A stretch of 64,000 nucleotides of DNA from Xanthobacteraceae bacterium (GCA_019635635.1 JAHBZB010000001.1:868001-932000), one strand, 5' to 3'. Shown: positions 22,518 to 30,931, counted from the stretch's first letter. The notes: generated by a model not told the origin, from the sequence alone. Numbers and translations: made by a program.

Positions 22518-23036
22518 ATGTTTTCGTTTCGCGCATTCGCTTGCGCGGCGCTCGGCGTGATCGCCGGCACCGTTGCCGCTTCGTCTCATCCCACGCTCAC
22601 GCAAAAATCGGCATCGGCCGACTCTTACTTCCGCGCAACCTTCACCGTGCCGCATGGTTGCGACGGTGCCGCCACCACCAAAGTTTCGATCTGGTTGCCT
22701 GAAAATATCATTCAGGCCAAGCCGCAGTCGAAAGCAGGATGGAAGATCGAAATTGTTCGCGTAGAGCTCGACAAAGAGGTTCAGGGCTTTCATGGGGCAA
22801 AAATCACGCACCGTGTCGCGAAGGTGATCTTCTCCGGCGGGAATCTGCCGGACGATCAGTTCGATGAATTCACACTCTCGATGAAACTGCCGAAAGAGCC
22901 GGGCGCACTCTATTTCCCAGTCGAGCAGGCCTGCGGCGAAAAGGTTCGCGCGTGGAACGAAATTCCATCGCCGAGCGAAAAGCTGCACGATCTCGACAGT
23001 CCCGCGGCCGCGCTCACCGTCACGCCGAAGCAGTAA
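22518..23036 (+). CDS. YcnI-like (DUF1775) periplasmic copper-binding protein
   Basis: 172 residues with a signal peptide (MFSFRAFACAALGVIAGTVAASS). H24 begins the mature chain (HPTLTQKSA), as expected for the family, where the N-terminal histidine and a tryptophan help bind Cu(II). FTVPHGCDGAATTKVSIWLPENI and KPQSKAGWKIEI are strong family signatures, and AEKxPGALYFPVEQ-like sequence appears near the end as EPGALYFPVEQACGE. It probably binds copper in the periplasm or on the inner membrane. The TonB receptor gene follows after five bases. Confidence 0.88.
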   Translation: MFSFRAFACAALGVIAGTVAASSHPTLTQKSASADSYFRATFTVPHGCDGAATTKVSIWLPENIIQAKPQSKAGWKIEIVRVELDKEVQGFHGAKITHRVAKVIFSGGNLPDDQFDEFTLSMKLPKEPGALYFPVEQACGEKVRAWNEIPSPSEKLHDLDSPAAALTVTPKQ

Positions 23037-23041
23037 GCGTC

Positions 23042-25090
23042 ATGAAATACACGCTTCGCTTCGGCGCGCTTTGCGCCACGCTGGTGCTGCCTTGCGCATT
23101 GTCCGCGCGGGAGCAGCTTCCCACCATCAACATTACGATCGACGGCCTGCCGCGCGCGCTGACTGCGCCGACCGCGGTGCAGGCGGAACGCGACATCCAG
23201 AACACGCCCGGCGCGGTCAATGTAGTGCCGGACACGCAGTACCGAAATCGCCACGCGCAAACGCTGAAAGATATTCTCGACTATGTGCCGGGCGTGATTG
23301 TGCAGCCGAAATGGGGCGAGGATTCGCGGCTCCAAATCCGCGGCGCGGGATTGTCGCGGAACTTCCATCTGCGCTCGACGCAGCTCTTCATGGACGGAAT
23401 TCCGATGAACACCGCCGACGGCTACGGCGATTTTCAGGAGATCGATCCTTCCGCCTATCGTTTCGCCGAAGTCTATAAAGGCGCGAATGCGTTGCGCTTC
23501 GGTGCGAATTCGCTCGGCGGTGCAATCAATTTTGCAACACCTTCGGGATATGATGCGCCGCGCTTCGGCGTTTCTACCGATATCGGCAGCTTCGGCTTCT
23601 ACCGATTCCAGACGAACACGGCCGGCGTGTTCGGCCCGGCCGATTATTTCATCACCGGCTCGTTCCAGTCGCAGGACGGCTATCGCGCGCATAGCGACGG
23701 CGACTCGACGCGCGCAAACGCCAACCTTGGCTACCGCTTTTCGGAGAATGCCGAGACGCGCTTCTACATCAACTCGAGCACGATCCGGCAGCGTATTCCG
23801 GGCGAGGTCGAGCGCAGCGTGGCGCTCACTTCGCCGCGTACTGCGAATGCTGCGAACGTCACGGGCGACTGGCAGCGCAATATCGATTCACTGCGGCTTG
23901 CGAACAAGACCACGCTGCGTTTCGACGACACCACGGTCGAACTCGGCCTGTTCGGCACCGACCGGCATCTCAAGCATCCGATTTCGGTCTGGATCGATCA
24001 GGCAACGCAGGATTACGGCGGCTTCATCCGCGCGGTGAACGAAAGCGCGATTGCGGGAAAGCGCAACCGGCTGGTCGCCGGCTTCAATATCCATAACGGC
24101 CAGACCGACTCGCAGATTTTCGCGAACATTGGGAACGCCACGAAGGGCGTCCTTTTCAATCGCACCTGGGACAAGTCCGAGAACTATTCGGCCTATCTCG
24201 AGAACTCGTATTATTTCCTGCCGTCGGTGGCGCTGGTGACAGGCACGCAATTCCTGTTCGCCGTGCGCGATCGTACCGTGATCTCCGGCACGCCTGTGCC
24301 GGGCCGCGCCGAGCATGATCTGTGGAGTCCCAAGGCCGGCTTGCTCTGGCAGGTCGATACGACCTGGCAGGTATTCACCAATCTGTCGCGGAGCGCGGAG
24401 GCGCCGAGCTTCGGCGAGGGCGGTGTGCTTTCCGGTGATTTCACGCAGATCAGGCCGCAACGTGCCGTGACGTTCGAGATCGGCACACGCGCCAAGCGGC
24501 CGAATTATACGTGGGACGTCGCGATCTATCGCGCGAACATCACCGACGAACTGCAATGCTTAAGCTCCGGCGGCGGCATTTGCGAAATCGGCAACGTGCC
24601 GAAGACCGTGCACCAGGGACTGGAAGCCGGGTTCGGTTTCTCGTTTCTTCAGTCGATGTTTTCGTCTGCGCCCGATCCCGACCGGCTGTGGCTGAATACG
24701 TCCTACACCCTCAGCGACTTCCGCTTCGACAACCATCCGGTGTTCGGCGACAACCAGTTGCCCGGAGCGCCGCGGCATTTCATTCGCAGCGAGCTTCTCT
24801 ACAAGCACCCAAATGGATTCTCGTTCGGGCCGAATGTCGAGATCGTGCCGTCGGCCTATTTCGTCGATAACGCGAACACGGCGAAGACCGCGGCCTATGC
24901 GCTCCTGAACTTCCGCGCGGTCTATGAAGCAAGCGCCAACGCAACCTTCTATCTCGACGCGCGCAATCTGACGGATGTGAACTACATCTCGGCGGTCAGC
25001 GTCGCGAATGTTTATGGCGCGGGGCCGACGAACTTGTTCAACCCCGGTTCAGGGCGGGCGATTTATGGTGGTTTTCGTCTGCATTACTGA
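23042..25090 (+). CDS. TonB-dependent outer-membrane receptor, probably metal-related
   Basis: 682 residues from the ATG at 23042; a longer open frame upstream overlaps the YcnI-like gene and is rejected. Signal peptide ends near CALSA (residue 22). The plug domain is clear: TLKDILDYVPGVIVQPKW, LQIRGAGLSRNFHLRSTQLFMDGIPM and EVYKGANALRFGANSLGGAINF. A 22-strand barrel follows, ending in a C-terminal aromatic (GGFRLHY). The plug is FecA/siderophore-like, while the neighbouring DUF2946 and YcnI-like genes suggest a copper or copper-chelate ligand. No obvious TonB box was identified. Confidence 0.9.
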   Translation: MKYTLRFGALCATLVLPCALSAREQLPTINITIDGLPRALTAPTAVQAERDIQNTPGAVNVVPDTQYRNRHAQTLKDILDYVPGVIVQPKWGEDSRLQIRGAGLSRNFHLRSTQLFMDGIPMNTADGYGDFQEIDPSAYRFAEVYKGANALRFGANSLGGAINFATPSGYDAPRFGVSTDIGSFGFYRFQTNTAGVFGPADYFITGSFQSQDGYRAHSDGDSTRANANLGYRFSENAETRFYINSSTIRQRIPGEVERSVALTSPRTANAANVTGDWQRNIDSLRLANKTTLRFDDTTVELGLFGTDRHLKHPISVWIDQATQDYGGFIRAVNESAIAGKRNRLVAGFNIHNGQTDSQIFANIGNATKGVLFNRTWDKSENYSAYLENSYYFLPSVALVTGTQFLFAVRDRTVISGTPVPGRAEHDLWSPKAGLLWQVDTTWQVFTNLSRSAEAPSFGEGGVLSGDFTQIRPQRAVTFEIGTRAKRPNYTWDVAIYRANITDELQCLSSGGGICEIGNVPKTVHQGLEAGFGFSFLQSMFSSAPDPDRLWLNTSYTLSDFRFDNHPVFGDNQLPGAPRHFIRSELLYKHPNGFSFGPNVEIVPSAYFVDNANTAKTAAYALLNFRAVYEASANATFYLDARNLTDVNYISAVSVANVYGAGPTNLFNPGSGRAIYGGFRLHY

Positions 25091-25215
25091 ACCTGCGTTC
25101 AGGAATCCTGCGCTGAAATCTCCAGAAAGCGCACGATTCCTGTCGCAAGACCGCCGTAATCGGGCGTCGATATTTCGCCCGGGTGGGGGCGGCTCGTCTT
25201 TACGGGGAGAGCGCC

Positions 25216-26052
25216 GTGACAATTCGAGAAAAAGTTTTGCGTTCCTCAATTTTGCCGGCCGCGTTGCTCGCACTCGCGGCGGCGACGCCCGCGTCGGCGC
25301 AGTATTGGGGACCGCCACCGCCGCCCGCTTATGGCGGCAGAATTCCGCCGCAGCACATCGAAGAGATGGTGCGTTCGCTCGGCTTCCAGCCGGTCGCCGA
25401 ACCGCGTCCGCGCGGACCGCTCTGGGTCACGCATGCGGTCGATCGCGAAGGCCGGCAGGTGCGCGTGCTCATCGACGGCTACAACGGTCGCGTAATTGAT
25501 GTATTGCGCCGTCCCGTGCCGCCGCGCGTGGTTTCGATCAACCCGCCGAACTATGGCCCCCCGAACGATTTTGATGACGACGGGCCGGACTACGATTACC
25601 GCGATGTGCCGCCGAACCAGCGTCCCGCCGACTGGCCGCCGTCGCGTCCGAATGCGTTGCCGCAACAGGGCCCGAACGTGATTCCGTTCGATCAGCGCGG
25701 CGACAACAAGCATGCGCCGGCTGCGAAAACCAAGACGGCGAAGAAGAAAGATTCGAAAGACAAGAAGACCGACCGCACGGCCGCGCTGACGCCGGAAAAG
25801 GACAAGCAGAAGACGCCTTCGCCGCAAGCACGTCCGGACGAAGCCCCGAAGGCCGAGATCAGGAAAAAAGAAGAGCCGAAGACGGACGCGCAGAAAAAGA
25901 ACGACATGCCGAAATCGGCACAGGCACCAAAGATGCCGGCCGCCGATACGCAGCGCGCCCCCGACCACCAGACGACGGGCGCGGTGCCGACCTTCGACGC
26001 ACCGAAGAAGCAAACTCCGGCGCTATTGCCGCCGGTGCAGCCGCCGTTCTGA
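25216..26052 (+). CDS. Secreted PepSY-like protein with long charged Lys/Pro-rich tail
   Basis: 278 residues from GTG at 25216, preceded by GGGGAGAG. A signal peptide ends at PASAQ (residue about 29). Residues 40-95 are PepSY-like (IEEMVRSLGFQPVAEPRPRG, then VTHAVDREGRQVRVLIDGYNGRVIDV). From residue 100 the chain is low-complexity: Pro/Asp-rich, then Lys/Ala/Glu-rich (KTKTAKKKDSKDKKTD), probably disordered. It may be a periplasmic inhibitor or wall-associated protein. Function unknown. It shares its fold with the protein encoded at 26812-27216. Confidence 0.75.
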   Translation: MTIREKVLRSSILPAALLALAAATPASAQYWGPPPPPAYGGRIPPQHIEEMVRSLGFQPVAEPRPRGPLWVTHAVDREGRQVRVLIDGYNGRVIDVLRRPVPPRVVSINPPNYGPPNDFDDDGPDYDYRDVPPNQRPADWPPSRPNALPQQGPNVIPFDQRGDNKHAPAAKTKTAKKKDSKDKKTDRTAALTPEKDKQKTPSPQARPDEAPKAEIRKKEEPKTDAQKKNDMPKSAQAPKMPAADTQRAPDHQTTGAVPTFDAPKKQTPALLPPVQPPF

Positions 26053-26059
26053 AGAAACA

Positions 26060-26085
26060 AAAGGGCCTCCTTGCGGAGGCCCTTT
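26060..26085. terminator. Bidirectional rho-independent terminator
   Basis: AAAGGGCCTCC (26060-26070) pairs perfectly with GGAGGCCCTTT (26075-26085) around TTGC. The T-run continues on the plus strand and, by symmetry, on the minus strand, so it serves both the PepSY-like gene and hsp20, which converge here. Confidence 0.9.
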
Positions 26086-26106
26086 CGCTTTTCGTGCCGG
26101 CGTTCG

Positions 26107-26577
26107 TTACGCGGCCTTGGCGGTCGCGTCGATCACTTTGGCTTCGCCATTGGCCTTGCCGATCGGAATCTGGCGCGGCTTCTTGGCTTCGGGAATGCGG
26201 CGGACGAGATCGACGTGCAGCAAGCCGTTTTCGACGCTGGCGCCGGTTACCTCGACGTGATCCGCGAGCTGGAAGCGGCGCTCGAAGGCGCGCGCCGCGA
26301 TGCCCTGATAGAGCAACTCGGGCTTGTCTTCCTGCTCGTTCACGGTTTTTTCGCCGCGGATGGTGAGCGCGTTTTCCTTCACCTCGATATTGAGTTCCTT
26401 GTCGGTGAAGCCCGCGACGGCGACGGTGATGCGGTAGGCATCTTCGCCGGTGCGCTCGATGTTATAAGGCGGGTAAGTGGTCTGGCCCTGGCCCTCGAAC
26501 GAGCCGTCGAGCAGCGAGAACATGCGGTCGAAGCCGACCGTCGAACGGTAAAGGGGAGTGAGATCGAATCCACGCAT
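26107..26577 (-). CDS. Small heat-shock protein (Hsp20/IbpA family)
   Basis: 156 residues from the ATG at 26577, selected by an ideal GAAGGAGGA site nine bases upstream; the open frame runs on for another 236 codons but has no coding support. The alpha-crystallin domain occupies about residues 30-130 (YNIERTGEDAYRITVAVAGF, ENALTIRGEK, IAARAFERRFQLADHVEV, ENGLLHVDLVRRIPE) and the C-terminal IPI motif (RQIPIG) needed for oligomer assembly is present. A holdase that keeps unfolded proteins soluble. Control is by an RpoH-type promoter and a ROSE thermometer. Confidence 0.95.
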   Translation of the reverse strand: MRGFDLTPLYRSTVGFDRMFSLLDGSFEGQGQTTYPPYNIERTGEDAYRITVAVAGFTDKELNIEVKENALTIRGEKTVNEQEDKPELLYQGIAARAFERRFQLADHVEVTGASVENGLLHVDLVRRIPEAKKPRQIPIGKANGEAKVIDATAKAA

Positions 26578-26679
26578 GACATATCCTCCTTCAGAAGCGA
26601 CATGCAGAATGTTGCGCGCCCGCAAATGCGGTTTGCCGTAGCCAAACCCGCAGGCGGTGCAGCCGGATGGCCTGCACAA
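26578..26679 (-). promoter_or_regulatory. ROSE-type RNA thermometer in the hsp20 leader
   Basis: The leader of about 100 nt ends with UCGCUUC at 26595-26601, facing the AGGAGGA ribosome binding site at 26584-26590 across a short loop. The pairing leaves one bulged G, exactly the conserved UYGCU anti-SD arrangement of ROSE elements. Upstream, the leader can form further G/C-rich hairpins. ROSE elements melt on heat shock and release the ribosome binding site; they are typical of rhizobial small heat-shock genes. Identification is by motif and context, not by covariance search. Confidence 0.8.
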
Positions 26680-26685
26680 AGAACC

Positions 26686-26713
26686 ATATGGGCGTGGTTT
26701 TCGGGGGTTCAAG
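26686..26713 (-). promoter_or_regulatory. RpoH (sigma32)-type promoter of hsp20
   Basis: On the minus strand CTTGAA (26713-26708), a 16-base spacer and CCATAT (26691-26686) match the alphaproteobacterial RpoH consensus closely. The predicted start is near 26679, giving a leader of the length expected for a ROSE element. Confidence 0.75.
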
Positions 26714-26811
26714 GCCCGTCGAAGCCGCCTACATGTGGAGGGTCCGGCATCCGCGTTCGGGCAATATTCATGTGGCCCGGGCGATGAAGGCGCGGGGTTA
26801 TAGGCGTTACG

Positions 26812-27216
26812 ATGAACCTGAAGCGAGCAGCCTGGATACCTGCGGTAGCGGTCATCGCGCTCCTTTCGGCTGACGTCTCCGAGGCCGCGGTTCGGACAGC
26901 GACCGCAGGCGCGGCAACCCAGAAAAAGCTCCTGGCCGCAGCTACTCCGCTTCCGCTCGATCGGCAGAACGTCGCCGCGTTTTCGACAGGCCCGCTTGCC
27001 GTGCGGCCTTCCACCTTTGCGGAAGAAGCGGCCGCCGCCGGTAATATCGTGCAACGGCTGGAAGCGCAGGGCTTCAGCAACATCACCGGGCTTACCCGCC
27101 GCGGCGAAAACTACGTGTTTCAGGCGGTCGATCCCTACGGCATGAAAGTCCGCGTGGTGTTCAATGAGCGCACCGGCGAGATCGTGGGTTTGAGCCGCCT
27201 CGCGCCCAAAAAATAG
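26812..27216 (+). CDS. Small secreted PepSY-like protein
   Basis: 134 residues: signal peptide to about residue 25 (WIPAVAVIALLSADVSEA), a linker, then a PepSY-like unit (IVQRLEAQGFSNITGLTRRGENYVFQAVDPYGMKVRV, ending FNERTGEIVGL). Such single-domain proteins sit in the periplasm and may restrain proteases. Function unknown. It resembles the N-terminal domain of the 25216-26052 protein; hsp20 lies between them on the other strand. Confidence 0.75.
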   Translation: MNLKRAAWIPAVAVIALLSADVSEAAVRTATAGAATQKKLLAAATPLPLDRQNVAAFSTGPLAVRPSTFAEEAAAAGNIVQRLEAQGFSNITGLTRRGENYVFQAVDPYGMKVRVVFNERTGEIVGLSRLAPKK

Positions 27217-27259
27217 TGCCGTTGCCGGGGTGCGGGCGTCATTGTACGCATCGGGCCGC

Positions 27260-28204
27260 ATGAGTCTCACGTCCATTCCTTCCAATCCGGTGCCGGACGA
27301 AGCGGTCGATGGTTACATCGAAGCTGCCGACGGCGTGCGGCTGCGTTTTGCGCGCTGGCCCGCGGGCGGGACGAAGCGAAAGGGCACGGTCTGTATTTTC
27401 CCGGGCCGCGCCGAGATGATCGAGAAATATTTCGAGGTAGTGCGCGATTTGCGCGAACGGGGCTTCGCGGTCGCGGTGCTGGACTGGCGCGGGCAGGGCG
27501 GTTCCGCGCGCGCACTTGCCGATCCGCGCAAGGGGCACGTCGGCGACTTTGCGGAATTCCAGCTCGATCTCGACGCCTTCATGAAACAGATCGTGCTGCC
27601 GGATTGCCCGCCGCCGTACTTCGCGCTCGCGCATTCGATGGGGGGCGCGAACATCCTGCGTGCGTTGCATGAGGAAAGACGCTGGTTCGACCGCGTCGTG
27701 CTTTGCGCGCCGATGATCGATCTGCGGATTCAGCGCTACCGGAATCTTTCGCGCCTGTTCACGCGCTTCATGGCAGCGGTGGGCTTCGGTCATCGCTACA
27801 TTCCCGGCGGCAGCGCGGTCGCGGTTACGAACCGCCCGTTCTACGGCAATCCGGTTTCGTCGGATCCGGTGCGTTACGAGCGGATCGCCGCGATCGTAGA
27901 AGCAGATCCCGCGCTCGGACTGGGTTCGCCGACGATGTCGTGGATCGCAGCGTCGTTCCGGCAGATCGATGCGTTTGCGCAGCCGGAGTATCCGGCGAAA
28001 CTGCATCAGCCGATTTTGATCATCGCAGCGGGAGACGACCGGCTGGTATCGACGGTGGCCGCGGAGAAGTTCGCGATCCGGCTTCGCGCGGGCGCGATCA
28101 TCGTGATCCCTGGCAGCCGCCACGAAATCCTGATGGAGCGCGAATCCATCCGCTCGCAGTTCTGGGCGGCGTTCGACGCCTTCGTGCCGGGATCGGCGGC
28201 GTAA
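27260..28204 (+). CDS. Alpha/beta hydrolase, lysophospholipase-like
   Basis: 314 residues from the ATG at 27260 (an in-frame upstream start adds ten unconserved residues). Serine hydrolase features: oxyanion region IFPGRAEMIEKYFEVVRDL, LDWRGQGGSARAL, nucleophile S126 in AHSMGGANILRAL, an acid in AAGDDRLVS and the histidine in IPGSRHEILME. This is the PldB/monoacylglycerol-lipase group (Hydrolase_4). Probably cytosolic; cleaves lysophospholipids or monoglycerides. Exact substrate not deducible. Confidence 0.88.
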   Translation: MSLTSIPSNPVPDEAVDGYIEAADGVRLRFARWPAGGTKRKGTVCIFPGRAEMIEKYFEVVRDLRERGFAVAVLDWRGQGGSARALADPRKGHVGDFAEFQLDLDAFMKQIVLPDCPPPYFALAHSMGGANILRALHEERRWFDRVVLCAPMIDLRIQRYRNLSRLFTRFMAAVGFGHRYIPGGSAVAVTNRPFYGNPVSSDPVRYERIAAIVEADPALGLGSPTMSWIAASFRQIDAFAQPEYPAKLHQPILIIAAGDDRLVSTVAAEKFAIRLRAGAIIVIPGSRHEILMERESIRSQFWAAFDAFVPGSAA

Positions 28205-28213
28205 GAAAAGAAC

Positions 28214-28996
28214 CTATTGGTTCAGGATTTCGAGCGCGGCTGCGTGCACGCGCTTGTCGCCGGCCGCGACGATGCGTCCGCCGTTCGCGGCACTCTCGCC
28301 TTGCCAGGTCGTGACGATGCCGCCCGCGCCTTCGATGATCGGGATCAGCGGCACGATGTCGTAGGCATCTAACCCCGCCTCGATCACAAGATCGGCGTAG
28401 CCTGCCGCGATCATGCAATAGGCGTAACAGTCGCCGCCGTAGCGCGAGAGACGGACGTCTTTCTCGACATCGTCGAAGCGGGCGCGCTCGTCCGGCGTGA
28501 ACAGTAACGGGCTCGTCGTGAAGAGAAGCGCGTCGGCGAGCGAGGCGCAGGCGCGCGTCATGAGTTTCCGTTCGCCCGCGGGTCCGCGATATTTTGCTTT
28601 CGCGCCGTCGCCGGTGAAGCGCTCGCCGATGAAAGGCTGGGCCATCATGCCGTAAACAGGCATGTCGTCCTTGCAGAGTCCGATCAGCGTGCCCCAGACC
28701 GGCATGCCCGCGATGAAGGACTTGGTGCCGTCGATCGGATCCAGCACCCAGGTGTAGGGCGCGTCGCTTTTCACGTCGTCGAATTCCTCGCCGACGACGC
28801 CATGCGCCGGAAAGGTTTTGCGGATCAGCGCGCGCATCGCCGTCTCCGCCGCGCGGTCGGCGGCGGTGACGGGATCGAATGCGCCTTTATGCTTCTTGTT
28901 CTCGATCGAGAGCGCAGTACGGAAAAACGGCAGGATGGCGTCGCCCGCGACTTTCGCGAGTTCATCGACGAAGGCCGCGAAGTCGACGGCACCCAT
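28214..28996 (-). CDS. hisN: Inositol monophosphatase-family phosphatase, probably histidinol-phosphatase
   Basis: 260 residues from the ATG at 28996. Metal-binding motifs of the family are intact: VVGEEFDD, WVLDPIDGTKSFIAGMP and, near the C-terminus, LDAYDIVPLIPIIEGAGG. The RYGGDCYAYCMIAAGYADLVIEAG segment is characteristic of the HisN type that dephosphorylates histidinol phosphate in alphaproteobacteria and actinobacteria. Inositol-phosphatase activity is the alternative. No his genes lie nearby. Confidence 0.85.
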   Translation of the reverse strand: MGAVDFAAFVDELAKVAGDAILPFFRTALSIENKKHKGAFDPVTAADRAAETAMRALIRKTFPAHGVVGEEFDDVKSDAPYTWVLDPIDGTKSFIAGMPVWGTLIGLCKDDMPVYGMMAQPFIGERFTGDGAKAKYRGPAGERKLMTRACASLADALLFTTSPLLFTPDERARFDDVEKDVRLSRYGGDCYAYCMIAAGYADLVIEAGLDAYDIVPLIPIIEGAGGIVTTWQGESAANGGRIVAAGDKRVHAAALEILNQ

Positions 28997-29016
28997 GACG
29001 TTGATCCGGCCGGCGC

Positions 29017-29340
29017 TTAGCGGAACGCCTTCTGATTGCAGGCGGGAACCGAATTCTTCACAGCGCGAACGCGCGGCGTGTCGCGCTGCTGGAGGAAGTC
29101 GTCGTTCAAAACCTTGTAGTTCGGTTCGGTGCGCTCGGCGGCGTCGCCCACGCAGGCGCAGTAATCGACGCACTGGCCTTTGCGGTCGGAAGGAACCTTG
29201 TCGTTGGCGCGGCAAGACTGCACGCAATCGCGTGCGAACTCTTCGCGCTCGGACTGGGCCCATTGCGCGAAAGATGCGGTCGCGGTCAGGGCGGTAATGC
29301 CCGCAACGAACGCGGCGGCAAGAACGGTACGGTACGTCAT
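29017..29340 (-). CDS. Small secreted protein with twin CX3C cysteines
   Basis: 107 residues with a signal peptide ending ASFAQ (residue 25). Six cysteines: C39, C43, C57, C61, C63 and C101. C39-X3-C43 and C57-X3-C61 form a twin CX3C pattern with 13 residues between, as in helix-hairpin proteins with two disulfides (small Tim and CHCH proteins). The spacing predicts a disulfide-bonded helical hairpin in the periplasm. No known function; lies upstream of the hisN-like gene on the same strand, 20 bases apart. Confidence 0.7.
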   Translation of the reverse strand: MTYRTVLAAAFVAGITALTATASFAQWAQSEREEFARDCVQSCRANDKVPSDRKGQCVDYCACVGDAAERTEPNYKVLNDDFLQQRDTPRVRAVKNSVPACNQKAFR

Positions 29341-29468
29341 TGAAATTGCTCCCCTAAAGAGGGCCGCAATCTAGCGGTCGGCATGTGATTCAAGCAACGG
29401 CTGACTGCGGCTCCGGCGGTTGAAGTCACCCTCCCGTCATGGCACGGACCCGGGAGCGATAAGGGCGA

Positions 29469-30788
29469 ATGCCCATAAAAATGTTCCTGGGGAGCCGGCG
29501 CTTGAAGGACGGGCAGAATACGACGGGCGGTGCCGCCAAGGCGCCGCCGGCAGCGCAGCTCGATCTGTGGGGCGGCATCTGGCTCGTCGTCGTCCTGTCA
29601 TCGGCGCAACTGGTAAGCCAGTTCCTGCGCAGCGCGGTCGGCGTGATTGCGCCCAATCTCGTGACCGAACTCAACATCAGCGCGGCCGGGCTCGCGCTTC
29701 TGTCGAGTTCCTTCTTTCTGGCCTTTGCGATCGCGCAAATCCCGGTCGGGATGCTGATCGACCGCTTCGGCCCGCGCAGGACCATGATCTGGTCGACCGC
29801 GATCGCGGTCGCGGGCTGCATCGTGTTCGCGCTGGGGCGGGATCAGAACACTCTCATTCTGGGCCGGGTACTGATGGCGCTCGGCTGTTCCAGCTTCTAT
29901 GTCGCCCCGCTTGCGATCTATGCGCGCTGGTTCAAGCCGAAATATTTTTCGACCGTGGTCGGCGCGCAACTCGGCCTGTCCGGTCTCGGGCTGCTTGCCG
30001 CGACCGCGCCGCTCGCGCTCGCAGCCGCCACCATCGGATGGCGCGCGGGGTTCATGATCGTGGCGGTCCTGGCCGCGCTTTCGGGGCTGATCGTGTTGTG
30101 GTGGGTCCGCGACGATCCGCCGGGCGCGCCGAAGCCCGAGCACAAGAAGGAAAGTTTCCGGGAAAGTCTGCGCGGTCTGCTGGTGGTGACCCGCACCCCC
30201 TCATTTTGGCCGATCTTCGCGATGTTCGTGTCGAACTATGCGGTGGTGATTACCATTCTCGGGCTATGGGGCGGGCCCTATCTCGCGCATGTCTATGGCT
30301 ACGACCTGCCGACGCGCGGCTTCTATCTGCTGGTGCTGGCCATCTCGAGCACGATCTCGGTGTTCGTGTGGGGACCGGCGGACCGCCTGTTCGGCAACTA
30401 CCGCACGCCGGTTCTGCTTGGTGCCGGCATGACGCTTGCGATGCTGATCTGGCTCGCGCTGGCCGGAAAGATGAACGAAGGCGTGCTGCTTGTGTGGTTC
30501 GCGCTTTACGGGCTCGCGGCCAGTTACGCGCCGGTGATCACCGCACAGGGGCGGGCGCTGTTTCCGCCGCAACTCGTCGGCCGCGGCCTGACCCTGTTCA
30601 ATCTTGCGACCATGGGCGGCGTTTTCCTGTTTCAGACCGCCATGGGGGCCGTCATCGAGTACATGGCACCCGGGCAGACTGTTTATCCGCTGGCCGCCTA
30701 TCAGGTGTCGTTCGGCGTAGTCGCGGGGCTGCTAGCGCTCTCGATCGTCTGTTTTCTATTCGCTCGCGATCCCAAGCTGCATAGCTAA
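29469..30788 (+). CDS. MFS transporter
   Basis: 439 residues with 12 hydrophobic segments. The motif between segments 2 and 3 is DRFGPRRTM (MFS signature A). Segment 1 begins WLVVVLSSAQLVSQFLRSAVGVIAPNL, resembling the nitrate/nitrite or organic-acid symporter group of MFS proteins. A cytoplasmic N-terminus of about 30 residues precedes it. Substrate unknown. A probable sRNA gene follows downstream. Confidence 0.88.
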   Translation: MPIKMFLGSRRLKDGQNTTGGAAKAPPAAQLDLWGGIWLVVVLSSAQLVSQFLRSAVGVIAPNLVTELNISAAGLALLSSSFFLAFAIAQIPVGMLIDRFGPRRTMIWSTAIAVAGCIVFALGRDQNTLILGRVLMALGCSSFYVAPLAIYARWFKPKYFSTVVGAQLGLSGLGLLAATAPLALAAATIGWRAGFMIVAVLAALSGLIVLWWVRDDPPGAPKPEHKKESFRESLRGLLVVTRTPSFWPIFAMFVSNYAVVITILGLWGGPYLAHVYGYDLPTRGFYLLVLAISSTISVFVWGPADRLFGNYRTPVLLGAGMTLAMLIWLALAGKMNEGVLLVWFALYGLAASYAPVITAQGRALFPPQLVGRGLTLFNLATMGGVFLFQTAMGAVIEYMAPGQTVYPLAAYQVSFGVVAGLLALSIVCFLFARDPKLHS

Positions 30789-30896
30789 GACATCGATTTT
30801 GCATACGGGCGATCACTTGAACTAACTAATTGATTCCACTTCTATTTTTGTGTGGATTCGGGCAATTCAATCCCGGGAATGTTATGTAAGTAGCAC

Positions 30897-30925
30897 TTGC
30901 TTATTTTGCGCTGCGGCAGCATATT
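30897..30925 (+). promoter_or_regulatory. Promoter for the sRNA
   Basis: TTGCTT (30897-30902), a 17-base spacer and CATATT (30920-30925) form a sigma70-type promoter. Transcription would start near 30932. No other gene of this strand is close downstream until cpdR at 32148. Confidence 0.6.
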
Positions 30926-30931
30926 GTTGCG

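Noticed and set aside
21876-22988. 370-residue minus-strand ORF over the DUF2946 and YcnI-like genes
   Set aside because: Overlaps two better-supported genes and shows no domain or signal sequence.
26578-27285. Upstream extension of the hsp20 frame
   Set aside because: The ATG at 26577 has an ideal ribosome binding site and the upstream part holds the promoter and thermometer; the extension is also unlike Hsp20 proteins.
28997-29263. Upstream extension of the hisN frame
   Set aside because: It overlaps the twin-CX3C gene and lacks similarity to the phosphatase family.
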